Below, one piece after another: positions 42,354 to 51,779 of a stretch of 64,000 bases of DNA. The notes beneath the pieces were generated by a model. The model made no database searches. It was given only the letters and a program-made list of their open reading frames with translations, and was not told the DNA's origin. The DNA lies in assembly GCA_050947015.1 (NCBI GenBank), contig JBMNVT010000008.1, positions 1 to 64,000 of the forward strand, written 5' to 3'. Numbering within the stretch: position 1 is the first letter of the stretch; each line of letters opens with the position of its first letter. The position numbers were made by a program, and so were the translations under genes. Source of the DNA: CAKXIK01 sp050947015. Lineage in GTDB: Bacteria; Bacillota; Clostridia; Oscillospirales; Acutalibacteraceae.

Positions 42354-44300
42354 TTGGATAACAATCCTACTACTCACACCGACGCCGCTTATGGTGCGGA
42401 ACAAATTCAGGTGCTCGAAGGGCTTGAAGCAGTCCGGAAACGCCCCGGCATGTATATCGGCTCCACCGGCCCGCGCGGGCTGCATCACCTTGTTTATGAA
42501 ATTGTAGATAATTCCATCGACGAGGCTCTGGCCGGCTACTGCGACAAGATTGACGTCGTGATCGAACCGGGCAATATTATCAGCGTAATTGACAACGGGC
42601 GCGGCATCCCGGTCGGAAGGCAGGAAAAAACCGGCCTGCCTGCGGTCACCGTTGTTTTTACCATTCTGCATGCCGGCGGCAAATTCGGCGGCGGCGGGTA
42701 CAAGGTCTCCGGCGGTCTGCACGGCGTGGGCGCCTCGGTCGTCAACGCGCTGAGCGAATGGCTGGAGGTTGAGGTCTATCATGAGGGCAAGATTTATTTT
42801 CAGCGGTTTGAACGCGGAAATGCCGTCTGCGACCTTCATGTCACCGGAACTACCGACAAAACCGGAACGCACGTCACCTTTAAGCCCGACGGGGAAATTT
42901 TTACCGAAACGCTGGTGTACGAATACGAGATCCTCGCGCAGCGCCTGCGCGAACAGGCTTTTTTGAATGCCGGAATTCACATCGAGCTGCGCGACGAGCG
43001 CAACCCGGATGAGATTCGGAAGGAGAATTATTGCTATCAGGGCGGCTTGAGCAGTTATGTGGATTACATCCATAAAAAGCGCGGGCTTGAGGTGCTTCAC
43101 CCCGATATTCTGCATTTTTCCGCTGAGGCTGCCGACCATAATTCCACTGCGGAAATTGCGATGCAGTATAACGACAGCTACAATGAACTGATTATTTCCT
43201 TTGCCAACAATATTCATACGACCGACGGCGGTACGCATGAAGAAGGCTTCAAGCGCGCGCTGACCCGTGTGATGAATGATTACGCCCGTAAGTACGGTAT
43301 TCTGAAGGAAAACGACAAAAACCTCAGCGGCGAGGATGTGCGCGAAGGCCTTACCGCGATTATCAGCATCAAGATTAAGGAAGCGCAGTTTGAAGGGCAG
43401 ACAAAGGCGCGCCTGGGCAATACCGAAATCCGTACGCTGGTGGATAAGACCCTTTCGGAAAAGCTGACGGCATATCTGGAGGAAAACCCCGCGACGGCGC
43501 GGGCGATTTTTGACAAAGCACTGACCGCTGCGCGCGCGCGGGAGGCGGCAAAAAAAGCCCGTGAGCTTGTACAGCGCAAATCGGCGATGGAATCGGCTTC
43601 GCTGCCCGGCAAGCTGGCGGACTGCCAGTCCCGCGATGTGAACGAGACCGAAATTTACATCGTGGAGGGCGATTCGGCAGGCGGCTCCGCCAAGGGCGGA
43701 CGCGACCGCCGTTTTCAGGCGATCCTTCCGCTTTGGGGGAAGATGCTCAACGTGGAAAAGGCGCGGCTGGACCGCGTTTACGGCAACGATAAGCTGATGC
43801 CGGTCATTACGGCGCTCGGTACGGGGATCGGTGACGACTTTAATATTGAAAAGCTGCGTTACGGAAAAGTCATCATTATGGCGGATGCCGATGTTGACGG
43901 TTCCCATATCCGCACGCTGCTGCTGACGTTTTTCTTCCGCTTTATGCGCCCGCTGATCGAGCAGGGGCATGTTTACCTTGCGCAGCCGCCGCTTTATAAG
44001 CTCAGCAAGGGTAAAAAACATCTTTACGCCTATACGGACGCTCAGCGCGACAGAATCATTCAGGAGCTTGGCGGCAATGCGGCGATCCAGCGCTACAAAG
44101 GTCTTGGTGAAATGGATCCGCACCAGCTGTGGGAAACGACGATGGATCCGGAAACCCGCACGATGATGCGTGTAGAGCTTTCGGATGAAGACCTTGCTTC
44201 CGCTGATGAAACGTTCACTATTTTGATGGGCGACAAGGTGGAGCCGCGCAGAGAATTTATTGAGCAGAACGCCAAATATGCGGGAGAACTGGATATTTGA
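42354..44300 (+). CDS. gyrB: DNA gyrase subunit B
   Basis: GyrB is the ATPase subunit of gyrase, which introduces negative supercoils. The 648-residue protein has the GHKL ATP-binding domain (VDNSIDEALAGY, GLHGVGASVVNALSEWL) and a TOPRIM domain (EGDSAGGSAKGGRDRRFQA, MADADVDGSHIRTLLL). The start is TTG with GGAGGGG seven bases upstream; the longer frame has no ribosome binding site. It is followed, after 17 bases, by four YcxB-like membrane protein genes before gyrA, interrupting the usual gyrB-gyrA adjacency. Confidence 0.97.
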   Translation: MDNNPTTHTDAAYGAEQIQVLEGLEAVRKRPGMYIGSTGPRGLHHLVYEIVDNSIDEALAGYCDKIDVVIEPGNIISVIDNGRGIPVGRQEKTGLPAVTVVFTILHAGGKFGGGGYKVSGGLHGVGASVVNALSEWLEVEVYHEGKIYFQRFERGNAVCDLHVTGTTDKTGTHVTFKPDGEIFTETLVYEYEILAQRLREQAFLNAGIHIELRDERNPDEIRKENYCYQGGLSSYVDYIHKKRGLEVLHPDILHFSAEAADHNSTAEIAMQYNDSYNELIISFANNIHTTDGGTHEEGFKRALTRVMNDYARKYGILKENDKNLSGEDVREGLTAIISIKIKEAQFEGQTKARLGNTEIRTLVDKTLSEKLTAYLEENPATARAIFDKALTAARAREAAKKARELVQRKSAMESASLPGKLADCQSRDVNETEIYIVEGDSAGGSAKGGRDRRFQAILPLWGKMLNVEKARLDRVYGNDKLMPVITALGTGIGDDFNIEKLRYGKVIIMADADVDGSHIRTLLLTFFFRFMRPLIEQGHVYLAQPPLYKLSKGKKHLYAYTDAQRDRIIQELGGNAAIQRYKGLGEMDPHQLWETTMDPETRTMMRVELSDEDLASADETFTILMGDKVEPRREFIEQNAKYAGELDI

Positions 44301-44317
44301 CGGCTTCGGAGGTTTTC

Positions 44318-44911
44318 ATGGAAGAACACGAAAAAAACATTGCCGCGCAGCAGACCGCCGGAAAAGTTCCCGACGAAAACGCCGCGGAATGTCGGGTGGA
44401 GGAAAAGATCCACTTTCGCCTGACGGAAGAGCAGATTTATCGTGCGCTGAGATCCCGCGGCGTTTTCCGCACGCAGGGCGCCCGGGCCGTTGTGCAGACG
44501 GTTCTGCTTGCGGTGCTCGGCGCAGGGTTTCTGGTTTCGTACTTTTGTTATCACGACGGCAGCGGGCTGTTTCTCGGGATCGTCAGCTTTGCGGTGATCG
44601 CAATGATCTGGCTGGTGCCCTGGCTCGGTCTGCGTTCCCGTGCGCGCGGCGCAGTGCCCGAAAAAGAAGTTTGCGTTGCGCTTGCGCCGGAAAATCTGAC
44701 GATTGGTGAAGGCGGGGGTATGTGGGAATTTCCGTTGGACGGTTCCGGATACTGCTGGCAGACGGAAGAGCTTTTGCTGCTGGAGACCTCGTTCGGCCGC
44801 ATGACAGTGATCCCTAAAAACGCTTTTTCCGCAGAACAGCAGGAACGCTGGTTTCCGCTGATCGCGCAGAAAACCTCTCCGGAAAAACCAAAACGCAGAA
44901 GAAAACCATAA
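44318..44911 (+). CDS. YcxB-like membrane protein 1
   Basis: This 197-residue protein has an acidic N-terminus (about 1-40), two TM helices (about 60-80 and 85-108) and a C-terminal YcxB-like domain (about 118-185; MWEFPLD...GRMTVIPKNAF), ending in a basic tail. YcxB-like domains are uncharacterised. The start at 44318 follows CGGAGG. First of four tandem relatives between gyrB and gyrA. Confidence 0.75.
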   Translation: MEEHEKNIAAQQTAGKVPDENAAECRVEEKIHFRLTEEQIYRALRSRGVFRTQGARAVVQTVLLAVLGAGFLVSYFCYHDGSGLFLGIVSFAVIAMIWLVPWLGLRSRARGAVPEKEVCVALAPENLTIGEGGGMWEFPLDGSGYCWQTEELLLLETSFGRMTVIPKNAFSAEQQERWFPLIAQKTSPEKPKRRRKP

Positions 44912-44956
44912 GGCCGCGTCCCTCAGGCGACTCAACCGCGCAGAAAGGAGGAAAAT

Positions 44957-45526
44957 ATGGCATCGTTTTATGACAAACCGTTGTTCACGGCAACACAGCT
45001 GCTTTCTCCCGACGAATTCGAGGATAATTGGATGATCCGCGAAAAGGCCGTTGGGCGGCTGAAATACCAAAAGCTTTTTCTGGGCATGCTGACGGTGCTG
45101 AGCCTGTTTTTCCTTTCCTTTGCGCTGCCGGATCTGGCAAACAGCCGATGGATGCGCTCGATTGCGGCGCTGACTTATGTGTTGTTCTGCATCTGCATGG
45201 CGGCGTATGAGTCGATGATCCTGCCGCGGCGGGTGCAGATGGAGGCGGTGCGGATGTATCGCACCAACCGGCTGCTGCAGAGTGAAACACAGCTGGTTGT
45301 GACGCGCGACGGCTATACGCTGAAAAACCGGTATGAAACGCGGACCGGATATTGGTCCGAAACGGCGTTTTGCGCCGAAACAGAGCAGAGCTTTGTTTTT
45401 TGCGGCGGTCGGGAGCGCGATCCGCTGATTATTTTAAAAAATGTGATTCCCGCGGAGGAACGCGGACATTTTTCCGAGAAAATGCAGGAAACCTTTGCCG
45501 GGCGTTACCGCTGCCTGAAGCTGTGA
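44957..45526 (+). CDS. YcxB-like membrane protein 2
   Basis: This 189-residue protein has two TM segments (about 42-60 and 68-88) and a C-terminal domain resembling YcxB-like modules (about 110-185; LVVTRDGYTLKNRYETRTGYW). A strong AAAGGAGG precedes the ATG. It follows the first relative by 45 bases and shares its topology, suggesting duplication. Confidence 0.72.
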   Translation: MASFYDKPLFTATQLLSPDEFEDNWMIREKAVGRLKYQKLFLGMLTVLSLFFLSFALPDLANSRWMRSIAALTYVLFCICMAAYESMILPRRVQMEAVRMYRTNRLLQSETQLVVTRDGYTLKNRYETRTGYWSETAFCAETEQSFVFCGGRERDPLIILKNVIPAEERGHFSEKMQETFAGRYRCLKL

Positions 45527-45662
45527 CGCGAAAGACGGAAAAGAGGGATCAGATTCAGTTTTACACGTCATCGGTTCTGCGGGACTGCGTGTTTTTTGTT
45601 CCGGAGCAGCCGCTTCGTTTTCCGCTGCTCGCGCACACATAAACGTTTAAGGGGGTGGCCGC

Positions 45663-46223
45663 GTGGAAACGCCTATCGTTTCGTTTTCGTTTTTAACAAC
45701 AGAGGAGGATTACTGCTGCTATCGGCTGGACTGCGCAAGGCTCAGCTGCGGAAAGCGCGACCGAACCGGGCTGATGCTGATTGGGGTCGCGTTGATTTTG
45801 GGCGGCGCGGCAGGAGCGATGCTGTTTTCGCATAATCTGCTCAATTACATTGCGTGGGGGCTTTGCATCACGACGGGTTTTTTTGCAGCAGGGTATTTTT
45901 CACTGTTTGAGCCGCTGCTGGTCACGCGCCGTGCGCAAAAGGAATACGCGCAGATTCGCAGCAAGCTTTCGGCACAGACCGTGGAGCTGTGCGAAACGGG
46001 AGTGCATATCAAAAACGACCGCTGTGACGGATTTTACCCTTATGAAATTTTACATCGATGCATCCGCACGGAGCATTTTCTGATTTTCTTTTTCGGTGTG
46101 GGCGATTCGGTTGCCGTGGCGCTTCGAACGGCAAAACCCGAAGAGCTGGAGCAGGCGGTTTCCGTCCTGCGGCGGCAGCTGGGGGAGAAATATATCGATC
46201 ACATGGCGCAGCAATTTCGTTGA
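45663..46223 (+). CDS. YcxB-like membrane protein 3
   Basis: This 186-residue protein starts with GTG after GGGGGTGG. Two TM helices (about 36-58 and 60-80) are followed by a YcxB-like C-terminal domain (about 100-178). The gap before it is 136 bases and shows no clear promoter, so it probably shares the gyrB transcript. Confidence 0.7.
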   Translation: METPIVSFSFLTTEEDYCCYRLDCARLSCGKRDRTGLMLIGVALILGGAAGAMLFSHNLLNYIAWGLCITTGFFAAGYFSLFEPLLVTRRAQKEYAQIRSKLSAQTVELCETGVHIKNDRCDGFYPYEILHRCIRTEHFLIFFFGVGDSVAVALRTAKPEELEQAVSVLRRQLGEKYIDHMAQQFR

Positions 46224-46302
46224 TCGGACAAAAAAGACCGGGGCTTGAAAAGGGCTTTTCAGCGGCAGGCCAAAGGTTTTCCGGAAAGGAAAGATTATTT
46301 TT

Positions 46303-47481
46303 ATGACGCAGGGATCTCCCGGACGGCAAGATGTGCCGGAACAAAACGCTTTCGTGACCGAAAGCCCGCTGCTGATAAAGCTGCAGGTTCGGCTGCAGGC
46401 AGAAGAATACGTCGGCGCTCACCGGCTGTTTCTCCGCGCCCGGCAAAGCGCGACACGCGTTTTGTCGTTTATTGCAATTTTTCTGCTCGCCGTTATTGTC
46501 GGAATGGTGCTTTTTTTGTTTATTGCGTCGGGCGGGGAGGAATCCGGCCTGCTGGTGTTGCTGCTGCCGTTGCTGCTGCCGTTTTTGCAGCGTACGGTTG
46601 TGACGGTTTCGGCCCGGCATGCTTATGAAAAGGATCCGGATTTGGGGGAATCGCGCAGAATCTGGTTTTTTGACGACCGCGTGGAGGTCGTTTCCCCAAA
46701 GGGACGTTCCGTGTTTTTTTGGCCGGATGTCGGCGGCGGCGCGGAAAACGGAGAACTGCTGCTGTTGTGGTGCGGCATGCAGATGGTCATCGTTCCGGCC
46801 GGTGCGGTGGATCCCCCCGCAGCGGCCTATCTGCACAATTTGCTGCTGGCCAAGCTTTCTTCCCGGTTTCACTTTTTTTCGGCAATTCAAGCGTACGGCG
46901 CGGCCGATTTTCCGGAGGAGGAATTTCCGGTTTCGCCGCTGCATGCGGCAATTTCGGCGGCAGAGATCCCGCAGGATGTTCATCAGTTTCCCCCGTTTGT
47001 GCTTGATTTGCCCAACCGGCCGGCCGTCAACCCGAGTTGGGCGATAACGATTGTGTTCAGCGTGCTGTTTTCGCTGTGCCTCGCCGTACTGCTGACCGCC
47101 GAATGGCAGGAATCCCTGTTTACCGGCGCGTTTTTCTGGTGGTGCTGGGGCGCTTTCTTCGTGCTGCTGTGCGGACTGACGCAGCTGATGCTCCGGATCT
47201 CGGCCAAAAGCGCCCTGCGCGCGGAACCGCGGCTGCGTATCACGCTGATCCCGACTGGCTTTGGCACCGACACCGGCCGCAACAGCCTGCTGACAGCTTG
47301 GGAAAGCGTTTGGGTGAGAGAAACGGATTCCGCGGTTTGGATTGGCGGAATCGGCATGCTCGGGAGGCAGCTGAAAATTTGCAAAAAAGAAATTCCGCCG
47401 GAGGTTTTTGAGGAGCTGCGCCGCCTGCTGGTCCGCTGCTGCCCAAATTATCGCAGCAGCTCCGGCGTGATCCCCCGGTGA
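46303..47481 (+). CDS. Tandem-duplicated YcxB-like membrane protein 4
   Basis: This 392-residue protein is about twice the length of its neighbours and appears as two consecutive units, each with two TM helices and a YcxB-like domain (helices about 50-95, domain about 110-190; helices about 245-300, domain about 305-380). This indicates an internal duplication or fusion. The start follows GGAAAGG with a long spacing. It ends 82 bases before gyrA. Confidence 0.72.
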   Translation: MTQGSPGRQDVPEQNAFVTESPLLIKLQVRLQAEEYVGAHRLFLRARQSATRVLSFIAIFLLAVIVGMVLFLFIASGGEESGLLVLLLPLLLPFLQRTVVTVSARHAYEKDPDLGESRRIWFFDDRVEVVSPKGRSVFFWPDVGGGAENGELLLLWCGMQMVIVPAGAVDPPAAAYLHNLLLAKLSSRFHFFSAIQAYGAADFPEEEFPVSPLHAAISAAEIPQDVHQFPPFVLDLPNRPAVNPSWAITIVFSVLFSLCLAVLLTAEWQESLFTGAFFWWCWGAFFVLLCGLTQLMLRISAKSALRAEPRLRITLIPTGFGTDTGRNSLLTAWESVWVRETDSAVWIGGIGMLGRQLKICKKEIPPEVFEELRRLLVRCCPNYRSSSGVIPR

Positions 47482-47563
47482 TCGGCCGAAGGCTGGCTGT
47501 CTGTTTGGGAATACAGAAGATCCTCAACGGAGATTCCGTTTTTGAAAGGAATGGTTACAAGCA

Positions 47564-50116
47564 ATGGAAGATCAACAACTGGAACAGAAGATTGTCGACA
47601 TCGGCATTGAAAAAGAGATGAAGAAGGCGTACCTTGCTTATTCCATGTCGGTGATCGTCGGCCGCGCGCTGCCCGATGTGCGCGACGGCTTAAAGCCGGT
47701 TCACCGCCGCATTCTTTACACAATGTATGAAAACAATATTACGCCGGATTCCGCCTACCGCAAGTGCGCCGATACCGTCGGTACCGTGCTCGGCCGGTAC
47801 CATCCGCACGGCGATGCGTCGGTTTATGACGCGCTCGTTCGTCTGGCGCAGGATTTTTCGATGCGTTATCCGCTGGTGGACGGCCACGGAAACTTTGGTT
47901 CCGTTGACGGAGACCCGCCCGCTGCTTACCGTTATACCGAAGCGCGCATGGGAAAAATGTCGGTCGACATGCTGACCGATATTGAAAAGGATACCGTAGA
48001 GTTTCAGCCGAACTACGACGACCGTCTCAAGGAGCCGGTATATCTCCCCTCCCGTTTTCCGAATCTGCTTGTCAACGGCTCCACCGGCATCGCGGTCGGC
48101 ATGGCGACCAACATTCCGCCGCACAACCTGGCCGAGGTCGTCGACGGTATGTGCTGCCTGATCGATAACCCGGACGCTTCGCTGGAAGATCTGATGGAGC
48201 ACATCAAGGGGCCGGATTTCCCCACCGGCGGCATCATCATGGGCCGCAGCGGGATCCGCGCCGCCTATGCGACCGGCCGCGGGCGCATTTTTCTGCGCGC
48301 GCGCGCGGAAATTGAGGAAGAGAAAAACGGCAAATCGCGCATTATCGTCACCGAGCTGCCGTATCAGGTGAACAAGGCGCGCCTGGTGGAATCCATTGCG
48401 GAAATGGCAAAGGAAAAGCGCATCGAGGGAATTGCCTATGTCACCGACCATTCCGACAAGGACGGCATGTGCATGGTGATCGACGTTAAGCGCGACGCCT
48501 CGCCGCAGATCGTGCTCAATCAGCTGTACCGCTATACCCAGATGCAGGTGACGTTTGGCGTGATCATGCTGGCCATCGTCAACGGCGAGCCGAAAGTGCT
48601 GACGCTGAAGGAGATCCTGCAGAATTATATCGATTTTCAGCTCGATGTTATCACCCGCCGGACCCGGTTTGACCTGCGCAAGGCGGAAGAACGGGAGCAT
48701 ATTCTGGAAGGTCTGATCATTGCGCTCGATTTTATCGACGAGGTGATTGCGATTCTCCGCGCCTCCAAATCCATTCCCGAAGGAAAAGCGGCGTTGATGG
48801 AGCGATTCGGACTGGACGACGCACAGGCGGGCGCAATCGTTGCCATGCGCCTTGGCCAGCTGACCGGGCTGGAACGGGACAAGATTCTGGAGGAATCGGC
48901 ACAGCTGAAAGAGAAAATTGCCGATCTCCGCGATATTCTTGCCAGTGAAACCCGCCGGAAGGATATTCTGCGCACGGAATCCATGGCGATCCGTGATAAA
49001 TACAAGGACGACCGCCGCACGGAGATCGCTTCCATCAGCGGCGAGGTTGATATTGAAGACCTGATCCCGCAGGAGGAATGTGTGCTGACACTGACCAACT
49101 TCGGTTACGCCAAGCGCCAGCCGGTCGATACCTTTACGGCGCAGCGCCGCGGCGGCCGGGGAATTACCGGCGTGGGCCGCCGTGAGGAGGACGTTGCGAC
49201 GGAGATGTTCGTCTGCAATTCGCACGATTATGTGCTGTTCTTTACGAACCTCGGCCGCGTTTACCGCCTGAAGGCCTACGAAATTCCGGAGGGAAGCCGA
49301 ACCTCGAAGGGCATGAACATTGCAAACCTTTTGCCGCTGGCACAGGAGGAAAGGATCACCTCCGTGATCCGCGTGCCGGAATTTGAAGAGGATCGCTTCC
49401 TTGTGATGGTGACGCGCTGCGGCATTATCAAGCGCACCGATCTTTCCGCTTACGATACCGCGCGCAAGGGAGGTTTGATCGCGCTCGACCTGAACGAAGG
49501 CGACGAACTGGCCTGGGTACGCATGACAAAGGGCGAAAGCGAGCTGCTGGTCGCGACCCGCAAGGGCATGGCGATCCGCTTTGCCGAAACCGACGTTCGC
49601 AGCATGGGAAGAACTGCAAGGGGCGTCAAAGCGATCACGCTCGGCGAGGGCGACGAGGTGGTCGGCATGGCGATTCTTCACGCAGGGCAAAAGGTGCTCA
49701 CTGTTTCTGAAACGGGCTACGGCCGCCTTTCCCCCATTGAAAACTACCGTATGCAGTCGCGCGGGGGCAAGGGTCTGAAGAATTACCACACCGAAAAATA
49801 CGGCGAGGTTGCCACTGTGCTGGTGGTCGACCCCGAAAACGATGATGTTATCATCATTTCGTCCGATGGCGTTATCATCCGCGTCTGTGCCGGTGAGATT
49901 CGTGAATGCGCCCGTCCGTCCAAGGGCGTCAAGGTGATGCGTCTGGCCGAAGACAGCAGGGTCGTCACGCTGGCCCGTGTTCCGCACGAGGAAGGCGAAG
50001 CCACCGAAACGATTGAGGACGACGGCAGCGACGCCGACGAGGGCGCCGAAACCGAGGCCGAGATGGAAGCCGAGGCAGCAGAAGAAACGGGTGCTGTGCC
50101 CGAAGAAGAGCAGTAA
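47564..50116 (+). CDS. gyrA: DNA gyrase subunit A
   Basis: GyrA forms the DNA-cleaving, gate-forming subunit of gyrase. The 850-residue protein has the winged-helix breakage domain with catalytic Tyr in AAYRYTEARM (about residue 123), the QRDR (HPHGDASVYDALVRLAQ, residues 80-96) and a six-bladed C-terminal beta-pinwheel with the GyrA box QRRGGRG near 525. Residue 85, equivalent to Escherichia coli Ser83, is Ala, which in mycobacteria goes with intrinsically lower quinolone sensitivity. An acidic tail of about 40 residues follows the pinwheel. A hairpin terminator ends the operon. Confidence 0.97.
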   Translation: MEDQQLEQKIVDIGIEKEMKKAYLAYSMSVIVGRALPDVRDGLKPVHRRILYTMYENNITPDSAYRKCADTVGTVLGRYHPHGDASVYDALVRLAQDFSMRYPLVDGHGNFGSVDGDPPAAYRYTEARMGKMSVDMLTDIEKDTVEFQPNYDDRLKEPVYLPSRFPNLLVNGSTGIAVGMATNIPPHNLAEVVDGMCCLIDNPDASLEDLMEHIKGPDFPTGGIIMGRSGIRAAYATGRGRIFLRARAEIEEEKNGKSRIIVTELPYQVNKARLVESIAEMAKEKRIEGIAYVTDHSDKDGMCMVIDVKRDASPQIVLNQLYRYTQMQVTFGVIMLAIVNGEPKVLTLKEILQNYIDFQLDVITRRTRFDLRKAEEREHILEGLIIALDFIDEVIAILRASKSIPEGKAALMERFGLDDAQAGAIVAMRLGQLTGLERDKILEESAQLKEKIADLRDILASETRRKDILRTESMAIRDKYKDDRRTEIASISGEVDIEDLIPQEECVLTLTNFGYAKRQPVDTFTAQRRGGRGITGVGRREEDVATEMFVCNSHDYVLFFTNLGRVYRLKAYEIPEGSRTSKGMNIANLLPLAQEERITSVIRVPEFEEDRFLVMVTRCGIIKRTDLSAYDTARKGGLIALDLNEGDELAWVRMTKGESELLVATRKGMAIRFAETDVRSMGRTARGVKAITLGEGDEVVGMAILHAGQKVLTVSETGYGRLSPIENYRMQSRGGKGLKNYHTEKYGEVATVLVVDPENDDVIIISSDGVIIRVCAGEIRECARPSKGVKVMRLAEDSRVVTLARVPHEEGEATETIEDDGSDADEGAETEAEMEAEAAEETGAVPEEEQ

Positions 50117-50133
50117 GCGGGTTTGACCGCCAA

Positions 50134-50184
50134 GCGGCCGGAAAACGGAACAGAAAAGGTCTTCCGTTTTTCGGCTGCCTTTTT
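50134..50184 (+). terminator. gyrA terminator
   Basis: GCGGCCGGAAAACGGA pairs with TCCGTTTTTCGGCTGC (minor mismatches) and is followed by CTTTTT. Confidence 0.8.
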
Positions 50185-50288
50185 GCTGCGGTGAAACCGT
50201 CTGTTCCACGGGGCCGATCCCGGTGAAAAGGGTGTTTCCGACCGGATCGTTTTGAAATGGCATTTTCCGAAAGGAATGTGGTCTGAAT

Positions 50289-51719
50289 ATGTCAAAAGTA
50301 AGATTTATCACGGCAATGGCTGCGGCAAAGGCGGCTCAAAATATGCTGATTGCGGCAAAAAAGAACGCTGCGTGGCATCTGCCGGGCAGAGTTGCAAAAA
50401 AGATCATGCCGGCTTTCCCCGGCAATGAGCTGCAGCGGCCGAAAACGGTCATCGCGGTGACCGGCACCGACGGCAAGACTACGGTGTGCAACATGCTTTG
50501 TGATCTGTTCACCTCCATGGGGTACCGCGTGGTGTGCAACAACATGGGCTTCAATGCGCTCGACGGCATCAAGTCGATGCTGATCTACGGTTCCACCGTA
50601 ACAGGCAAACCGAAGGCGAACATCGGCGTGTTTGAAATTGACGAGCGCCGCACACGGCAGATGTGCGAGCTGCTGCGCCCGCAGTATTTGATGGTGACCG
50701 GGTTGTTTCGCGATTCGGTCAACAACAACGCGCACCCCGAATACATCGCGTCCATCGTCAGCGGCGGCGTTCCGGCGGAAACGCAGCTGATCCTGAACGC
50801 CGACGATCTGATCTCTTCGCGGATCGCACCGCAGGTTCCGCGCGAAAAAAAGCACTTTTTCGGGCTGGACCGGCTGGAAAGCGACGTGACCCGATGTATC
50901 AATCTGGTCAACGACGCGCGCGTCTGCCCCGTCTGCCAGGCGCCGCTCGTGTATGATACGATCAAATATCACCACATTGGCCGCGCACACTGCGAAAAAT
51001 GCGGCCTTGTGTCGGAAACACCCGACGTGTTGGGCAGGCAGCCGAATCTGCAGAACAACACCCTTACCGTCAAAGAAGGCGGAATCGATACCGTATATCC
51101 GCTGGTGAACGACAGCATCTTCAATATGTACAACGAAACGGCCATGATTACCCTCCTGCGCGCGATGGGGATCGCCCGCGAGCAGATTGCAGAGGCGTTT
51201 TCCAAACTGAAGGTGACCGAGACTCGCTATTCGCGCACCGAAGTCGGCTCGTGCGAGATCGTGACGCAGCTTGCGAAGGGAAAAAATTCGGTCGCCTGCT
51301 CGCGCGCGTTTGAGTACATCAAGAATCTGCCCGGGGAAAAGCAGCTGATCATTATGCTGGACGACGTGTTCGACCGCGCCGCTTCCTCCGAGGATACCGC
51401 ATGGGTATTCGACACTGATTTTGAATTTCTTAACGACCCTCACATTCATAAAATCGTGATCGCCGGTGTGCGCCAGCGGGAATACCGCTTCCGGATGCTG
51501 ATGGCGGGGATCCCGGAAGAAAGGTTTGCCTGCATCGACGACGAGCAGCAGACGCCGGACTGCCTTTCCTACGGCGAACCGGGGATGCATTATTATGTGA
51601 TCCATGAGATCTGGCATGCCAAGGTGGCGTTTGGTCTGCGAGACAAGATCCGCGAGCGGATCCTCGCCGCAGAATCGGGCGGCGGCGAGCCCCAAAAGGA
51701 ACCGGCGGCTGTGCGGTAA
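50289..51719 (+). CDS. MurT-like Mur ligase
   Basis: This 476-residue Mur-ligase-fold protein matches MurT, which with GatD amidates D-Glu of lipid II to D-isoglutamine. Features: P-loop VIAVTGTDGKTTVCNM, the MurT-specific four-Cys zinc ribbon (CPVC...CEKCG, about 216-238), and a C-terminal MurT domain. The C-terminal segment that carries the catalytic Asp in characterised MurT (near LDDVFDRAASSEDTAWVFD) is divergent. The next gene, 60 bases downstream, is the GatD-like partner. Because that GatD lacks its catalytic residues (see findings), this pair may not perform ordinary lipid II amidation. Confidence 0.85.
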   Translation: MSKVRFITAMAAAKAAQNMLIAAKKNAAWHLPGRVAKKIMPAFPGNELQRPKTVIAVTGTDGKTTVCNMLCDLFTSMGYRVVCNNMGFNALDGIKSMLIYGSTVTGKPKANIGVFEIDERRTRQMCELLRPQYLMVTGLFRDSVNNNAHPEYIASIVSGGVPAETQLILNADDLISSRIAPQVPREKKHFFGLDRLESDVTRCINLVNDARVCPVCQAPLVYDTIKYHHIGRAHCEKCGLVSETPDVLGRQPNLQNNTLTVKEGGIDTVYPLVNDSIFNMYNETAMITLLRAMGIAREQIAEAFSKLKVTETRYSRTEVGSCEIVTQLAKGKNSVACSRAFEYIKNLPGEKQLIIMLDDVFDRAASSEDTAWVFDTDFEFLNDPHIHKIVIAGVRQREYRFRMLMAGIPEERFACIDDEQQTPDCLSYGEPGMHYYVIHEIWHAKVAFGLRDKIRERILAAESGGGEPQKEPAAVR

Positions 51720-51779
51720 TTCTGCCCCGGATATCAAAAGGGCTTGCAGCATGGATTTTTGCGAAAGGATGTTGCTCCG

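Noticed and set aside
41496..44123. 875-codon open frame antisense to gyrB and the zinc-ribbon genes
   Set aside because: Shadow of real genes on the opposite strand; composition-driven.
47690..50311. 873-codon open frame antisense to gyrA
   Set aside because: Shadow of gyrA; no supporting start signal or homology.
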